From NCBI RefSeq assembly GCF_030695125.1, contig NZ_JAUYTP010000073.1:1-64000 (forward strand): a stretch of 64,000 bases of DNA, written 5' to 3'. This document shows, piece after piece, positions 27,346-40,474 of this stretch. Made by a program: the position numbers and the translations under genes. The notes beneath the pieces were generated by a model. The model was not told where the DNA came from. It saw only the letters and a list, made by a program, of their open reading frames with translations, and searched no databases. The first letter of the stretch is position 1, and every line of letters begins with the position of its first letter. The DNA comes from Allobosea sp. Its GTDB lineage: Bacteria; Pseudomonadota; Alphaproteobacteria; Rhizobiales; Beijerinckiaceae.

Positions 27346-28023
27346 ATGATCACGCTCTACAGCGGCCCGCTCAGCCTGTTCTCCCGCAAGGTCGAGATCG
27401 CGCTGCGCGAAAAGGCGCTGCCCTTCAAGCGGGTGATGGTCCCGTTCAACCAGACGACCGGCTACGACCCGAAGCATCCGGAGGTGCTGGCGCTCAATCC
27501 CAAGGGCCAGGTTCCGGTTCTCAGCGATGCCGGGCTCGTGCTCTACGATTCCACGGTGATCGTCGAATATCTCGACGAGGCCTATCCCGAGATCCCGCTC
27601 TATCCGCGCACACCGGCCGAGCGGGCCCGCTGCCGGCTGGACGAACTCTTCGCCGACGAGATCCTATTGCAGGCGCTGAAGCCGCTGATGCATCGCACCG
27701 GGCCGGTTGCGGCCGATCCGGTCCGACGGGCCGCGCAAGCTGCCGACGCACTGATCGCGGAGGAGGCGCTCGCCGGCCATCACGTCCGTCTGGAGGAGAG
27801 GCTGGCGGGGCGGGAATTCTTCGGGCCAAGGCTGTGTGCCGCCGACATCGCGCTGTTCATGGGGCTGCTTTTCGGCCGGCGGCTGGGCGGGCCGTCCTTC
27901 GCCGGGCATCCCGGCCTGTCCGGCTGGTTTGCGCGGCTCTCCGCGCGGCCGGCCTTCGCGCAGGTCGTGGCCGAGATCGCGGAAGCCGACCGGCGGCTCT
28001 CCGTGCCTGTCGCGCTGCGCTGA
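27346..28023 (+). CDS. Glutathione S-transferase family protein
   Basis: A 225-residue cytoplasmic GST. The N-terminal thioredoxin-like domain (MITLYSGPLSLFSRKVEIAL; NPKGQVPVL with the cis-proline, then YDSTVIVEYLDE binding glutathione) is followed by an all-helical C-terminal domain from about residue 90. The likely catalytic residue is the Ser in PLSLFSRK. It starts 44 bases after the BASS transporter gene, which may be cotranscribed. The substrate is unknown. Confidence 0.88.
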   Translation: MITLYSGPLSLFSRKVEIALREKALPFKRVMVPFNQTTGYDPKHPEVLALNPKGQVPVLSDAGLVLYDSTVIVEYLDEAYPEIPLYPRTPAERARCRLDELFADEILLQALKPLMHRTGPVAADPVRRAAQAADALIAEEALAGHHVRLEERLAGREFFGPRLCAADIALFMGLLFGRRLGGPSFAGHPGLSGWFARLSARPAFAQVVAEIAEADRRLSVPVALR

Positions 28024-28098
28024 GCTTTCCACCGTCGCAGGTCCGAGGCTTCGAATCCGCATTTCCCTTCGCCGGGTCCATGCTTTAAACCGCGCGGC

Positions 28099-28782
28099 AT
28101 GAGCGCCCCCATCCGCATCGCCCCCTCGATCCTCTCGGCCGACTTCTCGAAGCTCGGCGAGGAGGTGCGCGCGATCGATGCGGCCGGTGCCGACTGGATC
28201 CATTGCGACGTGATGGACGGGCATTTCGTGCCCAACATCACCTTCGGGCCCGACGTGCTGAAGGCGATCCGCCCGCACACGACCAAGTTCTTCGACGTGC
28301 ATCTGATGATCGCGCCGGTCGACCCCTATGTCGAAGCCTTCGCCAAGGCCGGCGCCGACCTGATCTCCTTCCATGTCGAGGCCGGCCCGCATCCGCACCG
28401 GACGCTGCAGGCGATCAGGGCGCAGGGGAAAAAGGCCGGCATCGTCCTCAATCCCGGTACGCCGGCCTGCATGGTCGAGCCGCTGCTCGACGATCTCGAT
28501 TTGATCCTGCTGATGACGGTCAATCCCGGCTTCGGCGGGCAGAGCTTCATCCATTCCGTGCTGCCGAAGATCGCGCAGGTGCGGGCGCTGATCGGCGAGC
28601 GGCCGATTTCGCTGGAGATCGACGGCGGGGCGACGGTCGAGACCGCGCCGCTCGCGGCGAAGGCCGGCGCGGACGTGTTCGTGGCCGGGTCCGCCGTGTT
28701 CAAGGGCGGTCCGGCCGCCTATGCCGGCAATATTGCCGCGATCCGTGGGGCGGCCGAGGCCGCGCGCGGGGAGTGGGTTTGA
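28099..28782 (+). CDS. rpe: Ribulose-phosphate 3-epimerase
   Basis: A 227-residue TIM-barrel enzyme interconverting ribulose 5-phosphate and xylulose 5-phosphate (pentose phosphate and Calvin cycles). Signatures are [15 protein letters not shown], the metal and catalytic block [37 protein letters not shown] and [12 protein letters not shown]; the catalytic Asp residues are in DVMDG and EIDGG. The length is usual. It is followed by a small palindrome and purB on the same strand. Confidence 0.96.
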   Translation: MSAPIRIAPSILSADFSKLGEEVRAIDAAGADWIHCDVMDGHFVPNITFGPDVLKAIRPHTTKFFDVHLMIAPVDPYVEAFAKAGADLISFHVEAGPHPHRTLQAIRAQGKKAGIVLNPGTPACMVEPLLDDLDLILLMTVNPGFGGQSFIHSVLPKIAQVRALIGERPISLEIDGGATVETAPLAAKAGADVFVAGSAVFKGGPAAYAGNIAAIRGAAEAARGEWV

Positions 28783-28798
28783 GAATTTAAAGGTTCGA

Positions 28799-28834
28799 GT
28801 CATCCCGGGTCTCCCAGCGGTCGCCCGGGATGAC
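28799..28834. repeat. Short palindrome, type A (reduced form)
   Basis: GTCATCCCGGG and CCCGGGATGAC form a perfect stem around 14 bases, a shortened version of the type A element, between rpe and purB. It might attenuate or process the rpe-purB message. Confidence 0.75.
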
Positions 28835-28860
28835 GTCGAGGATGTAATGGAAGGTCGAGC

Positions 28861-30168
<1,308 letters not shown>

Positions 30169-30174
30169 GCGCCG

Positions 30175-30921
30175 ATGCGGATTGCGGTCCTTGCGGATAT
30201 CCACGGCAATTTCGACGCGCTCGAAGCGGTCGTCGAGGATTTGGAGCGGACGCGGCCCGACCTGGTCGTGAATCTCGGCGATTGTCTTTCGGGGCCGCTA
30301 AAGGCGCGCGAGACGGCCGATCTGCTGATGTCGAAGGACTGGCTGACCGTTCGCGGCAATCACGACCGCCACCTGATCGAGCGGCCGCTCGATCAGCTTG
30401 GGCCGTCCGACAGGGCCGCTGCCGAGCAGTTGGAGACTCGGCATCTCGACTGGCTGAGGACGCTCCCTTTTTCCGCATCACCGACGGCTGGCGTCACCAT
30501 GTTCCACGCTCAGCCCGGGCGAGACGACGAGTACCTGACGGAACGGCCGACCCCGCATGGCCATGAGGTGCTGTCGGACGACCGCGTGAGGGCGACGCTG
30601 GAAGGTGTCACGGCGGAACTCATCCTGTGTGGGCACTCGCATATTCCGCGCCTGATGGAACTCGCCGATGGGCGCAGCGTGTTCAATCCCGGCAGCGTCG
30701 GTCTGCCGGCTTACGACGACGATCATCCGTCATGGCACTTCATGCAGGCGGAGAGCCAGCATGCACGTTATGGCATCGCTGAACGGCATCGGGCCGGCTG
30801 GCGGTTCGCCTTTCTGGCGCTGCGATACGATTGGCGGGCGGCGGCTGACCTCGCCCGTGCCCGCGGCCGCACTGACTGGGCCCATGCCTTGTCGAGCGGT
30901 CTCGCCCTGAAGCCCGAATGA
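30175..30921 (+). CDS. Metallophosphoesterase, YfcE-type
   Basis: A 248-residue binuclear-metal phosphoesterase. All metal-ligand motifs are visible: LADIHGNFDAL (Asp, His), VNLGDCLSGP (Asp), VRGNHDRH (Asn, His) and CGHSHIPRL (His), with NPGSVGLPAYDD at the C-terminus. Members hydrolyse phosphodiesters or phosphomonoesters; the biological substrate is unknown. It is six bases behind purB and seven bases ahead of the RBBP9-like gene, with RBS-like sequence inside the purB 3' end. Confidence 0.88.
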   Translation: MRIAVLADIHGNFDALEAVVEDLERTRPDLVVNLGDCLSGPLKARETADLLMSKDWLTVRGNHDRHLIERPLDQLGPSDRAAAEQLETRHLDWLRTLPFSASPTAGVTMFHAQPGRDDEYLTERPTPHGHEVLSDDRVRATLEGVTAELILCGHSHIPRLMELADGRSVFNPGSVGLPAYDDDHPSWHFMQAESQHARYGIAERHRAGWRFAFLALRYDWRAAADLARARGRTDWAHALSSGLALKPE

Positions 30922-30928
30922 TCCCGCC

Positions 30929-31507
30929 ATGAAAACCTCCGACACCGACATTCTCATCGTTCCCGGCTGGTCCGGGTCCGGGCCCGATCACTGGCAGAGC
31001 CGCTGGGTCGCCAAGCTCTCGACCGCGCGGGTTGTCGAGCAGGAGGACTGGCACGCGCCGTCGCGGCTCTGGGCGGAGCGCATCGTGCGGGCGGTGCGAG
31101 CGGCGACGCGCCCGGTCGTGCTGGTCGGGCATTCCTGCGGCGTCAGCGCGATCGCGCATGCGGCCGCGCATCTCCACCCCGGCGAGGTGACAGGGGCCTT
31201 CCTGGTGGCGCCCGCGGCCGAGCGCGCCAAGCGCGAGCTGCCGGGCATGACGCCGGCCTTCGCCGCGCACCGGCGCGAGGTGCTGCCGTTCCGCAGCGTG
31301 CTGATCGCCAGCACTGACGATCCCTATTGTTCGCCCGAGGAGGCGAAGGAACTGGCTGAAGCCTGGGGCTCGGAGTTCGTCGATGCGGGCGAGAGCGGGC
31401 ATCTCAACAGCGAATCCGGGCATGGCCCCTGGCCCGATGGCCTGCTGCGTTTCGCGGGCTTTCTCAGGAGCTTGACGGCGGTTCCGCAGCAACCGATTCA
31501 GTCGTAG
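30929..31507 (+). CDS. RBBP9/YdeN family serine hydrolase
   Basis: A 192-residue alpha/beta hydrolase of the RBBP9/YdeN family. The start VPGWSGSGPDHWQSRW is a family hallmark, the nucleophile is Ser69 in VGHSCGV, and the acid and base are in STDDPYC and SGHLNSES. The enzyme lacks a signal peptide. The substrate is unknown; homologues act as serine hydrolases of small esters or peptides. It is the last gene of the purB-phosphoesterase-hydrolase run and ends just before a type A palindrome. Confidence 0.85.
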   Translation: MKTSDTDILIVPGWSGSGPDHWQSRWVAKLSTARVVEQEDWHAPSRLWAERIVRAVRAATRPVVLVGHSCGVSAIAHAAAHLHPGEVTGAFLVAPAAERAKRELPGMTPAFAAHRREVLPFRSVLIASTDDPYCSPEEAKELAEAWGSEFVDAGESGHLNSESGHGPWPDGLLRFAGFLRSLTAVPQQPIQS

Positions 31508-31524
31508 CAGCCGCGAAATCCGCT

Positions 31525-31634
31525 CCGTCATCCTGGGTGGAGCGAAGCGAAGACCGGGATCCATCATCGGGCGAGACGTTGCCCTATGATGGATCCCGGA
31601 TCTGCGCGGCTGCGCCGCTTGTCCAGGATGACGG
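31525..31634. repeat. Long intergenic palindrome, type A
   Basis: Outer arms CCGTCATCCTGG / CCAGGATGACGG and inner arms CCGGGATCCATCAT / ATGATGGATCCCGG bracket a GC-rich centre. It lies between the convergent hydrolase gene and the livK-type gene. Confidence 0.88.
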
Positions 31635-31667
31635 TGTGTTTCCGAGATCTGATACGGGCTGCCTCCA

Positions 31668-31698
31668 AAACAAAATCGCCCCGGCTTGCACCGGGGCG
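31668..31698 (-). terminator. Terminator of the liv operon binding-protein gene
   Basis: On the minus strand CGCCCCGG and CCGGGGCG pair around TGCAAG, followed by ATTTTGTTTTGG, 38 bases beyond the stop codon of the substrate-binding protein gene. Confidence 0.88.
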
Positions 31699-31735
31699 GT
31701 CTCGTTTCACGCGAAGGCGTGATCAGCTGTCGAGA

Positions 31736-32851
31736 TCAATTCTCGACATAGGTGATCTTGCCGTCGGCGCCCTTCTTCCAGGTGTACATGGTGTAGTCGG
31801 GGCGGGTGATGTCGCCCTTCTTGTCGAAGGCGATGTCGCCGATGACGGTCTTCACGGCGGCGCCGCCGCGGAGCGCCTCGGCGACCTTCTTGGGATCGAC
31901 CGAGTTCGCGCGCTTGGCGCCTTCGGCCATGATCTGCACGGCGGCGTAGCTGTACAGGGTGTAGGCCTCGGGCTTGAAGTTCTTGGCGGCGAACTTCTGG
32001 ATCACCGCGGCGGCTTCAGGGCGCTTCTGCGGGTCCGGCGGGAAGGTCATCAGCGTGCCTTCGACGCCGGGACCGCCGATCGTGGCGAATTCGTCGGTGG
32101 TGATGCCGTCGCCGGAGATCATCACGGCCTTGACGCCCTGGTCGCGCATCTGGCGCACGATCAGGCCGCCTTCGGTGTGCAGGCCGCCCCAGTAGACGTA
32201 GTCGGCGCCGACCGCCTTGATCTTCGAGATGAGCGCCGAGAAGTCCTTCTCGCCGGCGTTGACGCCTTCATAGAGCACGTCCTTGATGCCGGCCTTGGTC
32301 AGCCCCTTGCGGGTCTCGTCGGCGAGGCCCTGGCCATAGGTCGTCTTGTCGTGGATGACCGCGATCTTCTTGTCCTTGAAGTTCTTGGCGATGTAGGCCG
32401 CCGCGACCTCACCCTGCTGGTCGTCACGGCCGCAGGTCCGGAAGACGTTCCAGAGGCCGCGCTCGGTGATCTTCGGGTTGGTGGCCGAAGGCGAGATCAT
32501 CAGGATGCCGTTCTCGGCATAGACTTCCGAGGCCGGCATGACGACGCCGGAGTTGAAGTGCCCGACGACCCATTTGACGCCGTCGCCGACGAACTTGTTG
32601 GCGACCGAGACGCCCTGCTTGGGATCGGAGACGTCGTCGCCGACCGAGAGCACGAGCTTCTGACCGAGGATGCCGCCGGCGGCGTTGATGTCCTCGACGG
32701 CCTGCTCCGTCCCGTTCTTGAGCTGGGCGCCGAAGGCGGCGTTGGGGCCGGTGATCGGGCCGGCGACGCCGAGCTTGATCTGGGCGTTGGCCACGCCGGA
32801 GAAGGCGAGGACCGCGCCGAGCGCGATGCTGCTCAACAGCAGTTTCTTCAT
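31736..32851 (-). CDS. livK: Branched-chain amino-acid ABC transporter substrate-binding protein
   Basis: A 371-residue periplasmic receptor. The signal peptide is MKKLLLSSIALGAVLAFSGV, cleaved after ANA; the mature start IKLGVAGPITGPNAAFG is typical of LivJ/LivK-type type I binding proteins, and AYIAKNFKDKKIAVIHDKTT and VYWGGLHTEGGLIVRQM follow. It delivers Leu, Ile, Val or related amides to the LivHMGF importer encoded upstream on the same strand. A 131-base gap before it could hold its own promoter, which would explain high receptor output. The start is the Met of the signal peptide. Confidence 0.92.
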   Translation of the reverse strand: MKKLLLSSIALGAVLAFSGVANAQIKLGVAGPITGPNAAFGAQLKNGTEQAVEDINAAGGILGQKLVLSVGDDVSDPKQGVSVANKFVGDGVKWVVGHFNSGVVMPASEVYAENGILMISPSATNPKITERGLWNVFRTCGRDDQQGEVAAAYIAKNFKDKKIAVIHDKTTYGQGLADETRKGLTKAGIKDVLYEGVNAGEKDFSALISKIKAVGADYVYWGGLHTEGGLIVRQMRDQGVKAVMISGDGITTDEFATIGGPGVEGTLMTFPPDPQKRPEAAAVIQKFAAKNFKPEAYTLYSYAAVQIMAEGAKRANSVDPKKVAEALRGGAAVKTVIGDIAFDKKGDITRPDYTMYTWKKGADGKITYVEN

Positions 32852-32982
32852 GAGATGCGACTCCCCTGTATTGTCACTATGAACGGGCTGGATTGTCCGC
32901 CCGTCTCGGCGCGTGGTGACACCGTGGAACGCAGTCTTGCGTGTTTTCCACAATCTGTCACGCGTCAAGCTTGTTGCCTTTT

Positions 32983-33357
32983 TCAGGCGAGTTCCTTCGG
33001 AATCTGGGCGCCGGCGCGCGGTTTCCAGGTGAAAGGGCCTGTCCGCTCGAAGAGCCAGCGATACTGCCGCGTCATCTGCCCGGCGCGGTTGTAGCGCCAG
33101 CCGGCGAAGCCGAACCCCATCAGGATGATCGTGTCGACGATGTAGAAATGCAGCGTCAGCAACGTCGCCTCAAACAGGGCGAAATGGATGAACCGCACGA
33201 CGAGGCCGAGCACCAGGACATAGGCCACGAGCTGGACGGTCGGCTTCCAGGTCAGCGCCATGGCGCGGCCCGTCATCCAGGCGAGCCAGCCGCCCATCAC
33301 CACGGTGACCAGCAGGAAGAGCCAGACGGTCTTTTCCTCATACAGAATGCCCTGCAT
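32983..33357 (-). CDS. Small membrane protein of the liv operon (DUF6867-like)
   Basis: A 124-residue protein with three hydrophobic segments (about residues 11-28, 41-60 and 66-84) and a basic C-terminus. Its start codon lies one base after the livF stop codon. I believe it belongs to an alphaproteobacterial family encoded next to livF (DUF6867), though I cannot check this. It may be an accessory of the branched-chain importer; no function has been assigned that I know of. Confidence 0.7.
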   Translation of the reverse strand: MQGILYEEKTVWLFLLVTVVMGGWLAWMTGRAMALTWKPTVQLVAYVLVLGLVVRFIHFALFEATLLTLHFYIVDTIILMGFGFAGWRYNRAGQMTRQYRWLFERTGPFTWKPRAGAQIPKELA

Positions 33358-33358
33358 G

Positions 33359-34140
<782 letters not shown>

Positions 34141-34144
<4 letters not shown>

Positions 34145-35009
34145 GCGATCCCGACCTCCGCTTCGACGGCCGCGACCTCGTCGTCGTCGACGCCGAGATA
34201 GGCTGCGATCACCTTGGGGTCGGCCTGGATTTCGGCCGGCGTGCCGTCGGCGATCTTGGTGCCGTAATCGAGCACCACGACATGGTCGGAAATCTCCATC
34301 ACCACCGACATGTCGTGCTCGATCAGGAGCAGCGCCGTGCCGAGTTCCTGGCGAATGGACAGCAGCAGCACGTTCAGATCATGGCTCTCGCGCGGGTTGA
34401 GGCCGGCGGCGGGCTCGTCGAGGCAGAGCAGGACCGGGTCGGTGCACATGGCGCGCGCGATTTCGAGCCGGCGCTGGTCGCCATAGGGCAGGTCGGCGGC
34501 GGGGTCGTCGGCCCGATCCATCAGGTTGATCTTGTCGAGCCAGAACTTGGCCTTCTCGATCGCCTCATTCTCGCGGGCCTTGTAGCCGCCGATCCCCAGC
34601 ACCCCGAGGAAGGTGTAGCCCGAGGCGATCATCAGCGGGTTGTGCTGCGCGACCAGCAGATTTTCCAGCACGGTCATGCCGCCGAACAGGCGGATGTTCT
34701 GGAAGGTGCGGGCGACCTTGGCCTTCCAGCTGATCTGGAAGTCCGGCATGCGCTCGAGCAGGTAGGCGGCGCCCGAATCCTGCGTCAGCGTCATCATGCC
34801 TTCGGTCGGCTTGTAGAAGCCGGTGATGCAGTTGAAGACCGTGGTCTTGCCGGCGCCGTTGGGGCCGATCAGGGCGGTGATGTCGCCCTTGCGTGCCTCG
34901 AAGGAGAGGTCGTTGACGGCGGTCAGGCCGCCGAAGCGCATGGTCAGGTGATCGACCTGGAGCAGGGGCTTGCCGAAGCCGGCATGGGCCGCGTGAAGAG
35001 GGCTCGTCA

Positions 35010-35010
<1 letters not shown>
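34141..35010 (-). CDS. livG: Branched-chain amino-acid ABC transporter ATP-binding protein LivG
   Basis: A 289-residue ABC ATPase. Walker A is GPNGAGKTT, the signature is the LivG-type variant LPYGDQRRLEIARAM, and Walker B is LLCLDEPAAGLNPRE. The insert between Walker A and the signature and the extended C-terminus fit LivG. It overlaps livM by one base and livF by four. Together with LivF it forms the ATPase heterodimer of the importer. Confidence 0.95.
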
Positions 35011-36404
<1,394 letters not shown>

Positions 36405-36409
36405 GGCTT

Positions 36410-37327
36410 TCAGACCTTCTCGACTTCAGGACGGCCGAGAAGGCCCGAGGGCATGAAGACCAGCACGATCGCCAGGATGCAGAAGGCGGCGACGTCCTTG
36501 TAGTCGATGGTGAAATAGGCCGACCACATCACCTCGATCAGGCCGATCAGCAGCCCGCCGATGACGGCGCCCGGCAGCGAGCCGATGCCGCCGAGCACGG
36601 CTGCGGTGAAGGCCTTCACGCCCGGCACGAAGCCGTCATGGAAGGAGACCACGCCGTAGAGGACGAGATACATCACGCCGGCCACGGCGGCGAGGGCGGC
36701 GCCCATGATGAAGGTGATCGAGATCGTGCGGTCGACGTCGATGCCGAGCAGCGAGGCCATCTTGCGATCCTGCTCGCAGGCGCGCTGGGCGCGGCCGAGC
36801 GGCGTCTTCTGGACGATGTACCAGAAGATCGCCAGCAGCACCGCGGTCGTCACGATGATGGCGATCTGCTTGTAGGAAATCTGGACGGAATAGGTCGCGC
36901 TCTCGATCAGCGTGATCGACTTGTTGAGCATGGGCGGCGTCGACTTGTTGCGCGGGCCCTGCACGACCTGGACGAAGTTCATCAGGAAGATCGACATGCC
37001 GATCGCCGAGATCAGCGGGGCGAGCCTGAAGGAGCCGCGCAAGGGGCGATAGGCGACACGCTCGATCGCCCAGCTCCAGAGCGCGGTGAAGAACATCGCC
37101 AGCACGAGCACGAGGATCAGTGCGACCACGATCAGCGCGGCCCCGAACCAGGAGGCGATCAGCATGAAGAAGATCAGCGCGATGAAGGCCGACAGCATGA
37201 AGACGTCGCCATGGGCGAAGTTGACCATGCCGATGATGCCGAAGACCATCGTATAGCCGATGGCGATGAGGCCGTAGATCGACCCCAGGGTCAGCCCGTT
37301 GATGAGCTGCTGCAGGAACACTTCCAT
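36410..37327 (-). CDS. livH: Branched-chain amino-acid ABC transporter permease LivH
   Basis: A 305-residue permease, the first gene of the operon. It begins [20 protein letters not shown] and has the LivH blocks [39 protein letters not shown] (coupling loop) and [19 protein letters not shown]. An upstream Met would add 16 polar residues that are not family-like. The promoter of the whole livHMGF-orf-livK unit should lie in the 280-base gap upstream. Confidence 0.94.
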   Translation of the reverse strand: MEVFLQQLINGLTLGSIYGLIAIGYTMVFGIIGMVNFAHGDVFMLSAFIALIFFMLIASWFGAALIVVALILVLVLAMFFTALWSWAIERVAYRPLRGSFRLAPLISAIGMSIFLMNFVQVVQGPRNKSTPPMLNKSITLIESATYSVQISYKQIAIIVTTAVLLAIFWYIVQKTPLGRAQRACEQDRKMASLLGIDVDRTISITFIMGAALAAVAGVMYLVLYGVVSFHDGFVPGVKAFTAAVLGGIGSLPGAVIGGLLIGLIEVMWSAYFTIDYKDVAAFCILAIVLVFMPSGLLGRPEVEKV

Positions 37328-37610
37328 CGTCGACGCAGACCCCTCGAACCCGCTCCCGTTCTCTTGTGTCGGCATGACGCCGACGCATGCGGGATGCGAT
37401 TGCTACGCAGAGCTACCAATGCCTTGCCGTTTCGACAATCGCGCCCGGCCATAAAACTGTCAAAAGCAATCTGCGGCCGAATGCCTCGCAATTGGGCAGC
37501 AGCCTGTGCGGCAGCGCGGGGATTTCACGCAAGATGATTGTGCTTGGGGCAGGGCGTCGGCGGCAGTCCGCAGCCGACGGGCCTGCTGCTGGGTTGAGGC
37601 GGTCCGGCGT

Positions 37611-38621
37611 TCAGGGCCGATCGGTCACAAGGAAACCATGCGCCAGCGGGTCGCGGTCGTCGATGAAGATCGTGTTGTAGCCAGTCATCCGGGCCCAGCC
37701 CTCGATCGAGGGGATGATGCCCTCGAAGGGCCCGACCTGCGCGGTGGCCTCCACCCGGCCGCGGAACATCGTGCCGATGATGCTTTCATGGACGAAGTCG
37801 TCGCCGACCTGGAGTTTGCCGAGCGCCGCCCATTGCGCCATGCGCGAGGAGGTGCCGGTGCCGCAGGGCGAGCGGTCGATCGCCTTGTCGCCATAGAACA
37901 CGGCGTTGCGGGCATGGGCCTCGGGCTTGGTCGGCGCGCCCGTCCAGAGGATGTGCGAGAGCCCGTTGATCGCCGGGTTCTCGGGGTGGATGAACTCGTA
38001 TTTCGCGTTGAGCGCCGCGCGCAGCTTCGGGCTCCAGCGCTGAATGTCGGAGGGGTTGATGTCGGCGATGTCGCTGAAAGCGTCCTGCGGATCGACGATC
38101 GCGTAGAAATTGCCGCCATAAGCGACATCGACCGTCACCTCGCCGAGCTCCTCGATCTCGGCGGTCAGGCCCGTCGCATGGAGGTAAGACGCGATGTTGG
38201 TGATGCGGACATTGTCGACATAGTCACCGTTGCGGGTGTAGCGGGCGGTGACCAGGCCGGCGGGCGTGTCGATCCGCAGCACGCCCTCCTCGCGCGGGGT
38301 GACGAGGCCACGCTCCAGCGCCATCGTCACCGTGCCGATGGTGCCGTGGCCGCACATCGGCAGGCAGCCCGAGGTCTCGATGAACAAGAAGGCGATGTCG
38401 GCGTCGTCGCGGGTCGGGGGATAGAGGATCGAGCCGGACATGACATCGTGGCCACGCGGCTCGAACATCAGCCCGGTGCGAATCCAGTCAAACTCCGCCA
38501 GGAAGTGTGCGCGCTTCTCGACCATGTTGGCGCCCTTGAGTGGCGGGGCCCCGCCCGCGACCATGCGCACCGGGTTGCCGCAGGTATGGCCATCGACGCA
38601 GAAAAAGGTGTGGGTGCTCAT
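37611..38621 (-). CDS. 4-hydroxyproline 2-epimerase (proline racemase family)
   Basis: A 336-residue cofactor-independent epimerase. Both catalytic cysteines are present: Cys90 in LPMCGHGTIG and Cys253 in RSPCGTGTSSR, so it can be a racemase or epimerase rather than a trans-3-hydroxyproline dehydratase, which has Thr in place of the second. The neighbouring D-hydroxyproline dehydrogenase points to trans-4-hydroxy-L-proline to cis-4-hydroxy-D-proline epimerisation. It is the last gene of a three-gene operon with the dehydrogenase and the cupin. Plain proline racemase is the alternative. Confidence 0.9.
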   Translation of the reverse strand: MSTHTFFCVDGHTCGNPVRMVAGGAPPLKGANMVEKRAHFLAEFDWIRTGLMFEPRGHDVMSGSILYPPTRDDADIAFLFIETSGCLPMCGHGTIGTVTMALERGLVTPREEGVLRIDTPAGLVTARYTRNGDYVDNVRITNIASYLHATGLTAEIEELGEVTVDVAYGGNFYAIVDPQDAFSDIADINPSDIQRWSPKLRAALNAKYEFIHPENPAINGLSHILWTGAPTKPEAHARNAVFYGDKAIDRSPCGTGTSSRMAQWAALGKLQVGDDFVHESIIGTMFRGRVEATAQVGPFEGIIPSIEGWARMTGYNTIFIDDRDPLAHGFLVTDRP

Positions 38622-38695
38622 CGGCTTGGCTCGGTCAGTTGGCGGATTGATTCAGGCGATGCGACGCAGATCTGCTGAGGGGAATACGGCGCGCA

Positions 38696-39928
38696 TCAGA
38701 AGCGCTGCGGGCTGAAGGGCGACAGGTCGATGGCGGGCGCGCGGCCCGCGACCAGCGCCGCCACGAGGTCGGCCGTGACGGTCGCCTGCGTCATGCCGTA
38801 ATGGCCGTGGCCGAAGGCGTGGACGACGTGCGGGTTGCGGCTGGCCTTGCCGATCACCGGCAGCGAGTCGGGCAGGGAGGGGCGGAAGCCCATCCAGAGC
38901 GTGCCGCTGTCGAAATCCGGCAAGCCCTCCACGAACTGGCTCGCCTTGTCGTAGAGGATTCTCGTGCGGGCATGGTTGGGGGGCGCCTCCAGCCCGCCGA
39001 ACTCGACCGCGCCGCCGATGCGCAGGCCGCTCTCCAGCGGCGTCATGACGAAGCCGTGGCCTTCGAAGCCGATCGGCCGCGAGGTCAGGCCGGTCACGCC
39101 GGGGAAGCTGACATTGTAGCCGCGCTCGGTGTCGAGCGGCACCGTGTCGCCGAGCGCCGCCGCGAGCGGCTTTGACCAGGCGCCGGCCGCGACCACCGCG
39201 CGATCGACCACGCGCTGGAAGCCGTCGGCCCCGATCAGGGCGGGGCGTTCGCCGGTCGAGATGTTGGAGATCGCGGCTTTCTCGAAGGTCGCGCCGCGCG
39301 CCAGCGCCGCCTCGAACAAGGCCAGCGTCAGCTGCAGCGGGTCGCTGATATGGGCGGTGTCGGGGTGGAAGGCCGCGCCGACGAAGCGGTCCTTCAGGGC
39401 CGGCTCGAACTGTCGCAGTTCCTCGGGGCCGATCATCTCGACGGTGATGCCGAACTCCGCCTGGCGCTTCGCGATGCCGCGCGCCTCCTCGAAGGCGCCG
39501 CGCTCGGTGAAGGCGTAGAGGCCGCCCTTGCGGTGGATGTGGCTCTCGAGCCCGGCGCTTCTGGCGCGCGCCAGCCAGGCGGGTAAAGCGCGCTGCTGCA
39601 GGGCGCCGATGCCCTGGATCGAGCGTTCATAGGCCTCGGGCCGTGCCGCCAGCACGAAGCGCAGCAGCCAGGGCAGGAGTTTCGGAAAATAGGCCGGGCG
39701 GATCGCCAGCGGGCCCAGCGGGTCGAGCAGAAATTTCGGGACCTGCCTGAGGATCTTGGGGCTCGCGATCGGCAGGATGTCGGTATGGGCCATCCAGCCG
39801 GCATTGCCGCGCGAGGGGCCGAAGCCCGGGCCCTCCTTGTCGAGGATCAGGACCTCATGGCCCTCGTCGAGCAGGGCGTGGGCGGTGGCGCAGCCGACGA
39901 TGCCGGCCCCGACGATGGCGATTTTCAC
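38696..39928 (-). CDS. FAD-dependent D-hydroxyproline dehydrogenase
   Basis: A 410-residue DAO-fold enzyme. The FAD-binding motif IAIVGAGIVGCATAHALLDE opens the protein; the C-terminus has MGFRPSLPDSLPVIGKASRN and HAFGHGHYGMTQATVTADLV. Its place next to a hydroxyproline epimerase makes oxidation of cis-4-hydroxy-D-proline to pyrroline-4-hydroxy-2-carboxylate the best role. Electrons probably go to the respiratory chain rather than to oxygen. The downstream deaminase and semialdehyde dehydrogenase genes are not in the window. General D-amino-acid dehydrogenase activity is the alternative. Confidence 0.82.
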   Translation of the reverse strand: MKIAIVGAGIVGCATAHALLDEGHEVLILDKEGPGFGPSRGNAGWMAHTDILPIASPKILRQVPKFLLDPLGPLAIRPAYFPKLLPWLLRFVLAARPEAYERSIQGIGALQQRALPAWLARARSAGLESHIHRKGGLYAFTERGAFEEARGIAKRQAEFGITVEMIGPEELRQFEPALKDRFVGAAFHPDTAHISDPLQLTLALFEAALARGATFEKAAISNISTGERPALIGADGFQRVVDRAVVAAGAWSKPLAAALGDTVPLDTERGYNVSFPGVTGLTSRPIGFEGHGFVMTPLESGLRIGGAVEFGGLEAPPNHARTRILYDKASQFVEGLPDFDSGTLWMGFRPSLPDSLPVIGKASRNPHVVHAFGHGHYGMTQATVTADLVAALVAGRAPAIDLSPFSPQRF

Positions 39929-39944
39929 GACGCGGCGTCCGTCA

Positions 39945-40268
39945 TCAGAGGGAGAGTTCCTTCAGGGCGTCCGGCCGTTTGACCTCGATCTCGACGAAGG
40001 CGATCGGATGGTCGGAGCCGTTCATGACGTCGTGCTCGATGCCGGCGGGCCGCATATAGGCCTGGCCCTGAGCGAGGGGGACGTCCGTCGTCTTCGTGCC
40101 GTCATGGATGCGCAGCGTGCCGGCGACCAGCATGACCACGAAATAGGGCCAGCCATGGCTGTGCCAGCCGGTGACGGCGCCGGGCTCGAAATCCCAGCGG
40201 GTGATGCGGATGGCCGCGTCATCCTGCTGGACCGTGGCGACGGCGGGGATCGTGCAGGTGAAGGCCAT
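39945..40268 (-). CDS. Cupin-domain protein of the hydroxyproline operon
   Basis: A 107-residue single-domain cupin. The first metal motif is GWHSHGWPYFVVML (two His, with Tyr near the usual Glu position) and the second has His in AGIEHDVMN. Such proteins bind a metal and act as small isomerases, dioxygenases or sensors. It is the first gene of the operon with the D-hydroxyproline dehydrogenase 16 bases downstream, facing the GntR gene. The start is set at MAFTCTIPAV; an upstream Met would add 22 Arg-rich residues. Its role in hydroxyproline use is unknown. Confidence 0.78.
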   Translation of the reverse strand: MAFTCTIPAVATVQQDDAAIRITRWDFEPGAVTGWHSHGWPYFVVMLVAGTLRIHDGTKTTDVPLAQGQAYMRPAGIEHDVMNGSDHPIAFVEIEVKRPDALKELSL

Positions 40269-40474
40269 TGTCACTCTCCGCGTCCGACGCCGCCAGCCCC
40301 TGGCGAAGCGGGACGCCTTCCTTGAGCCTCGCATTCTCGCTCAGCCGAGCCGGCCCGTCGAGGTCCGCGCGGGCACGCGGCATCGATGGCGTGGTCCTGG
40401 CAGAATGCGTCTTGCGCGCGGGGCTGTTTGGCCTGCAGATTGCAAAAAGCCGAGTCCGCGCGCGATACGTTAGG

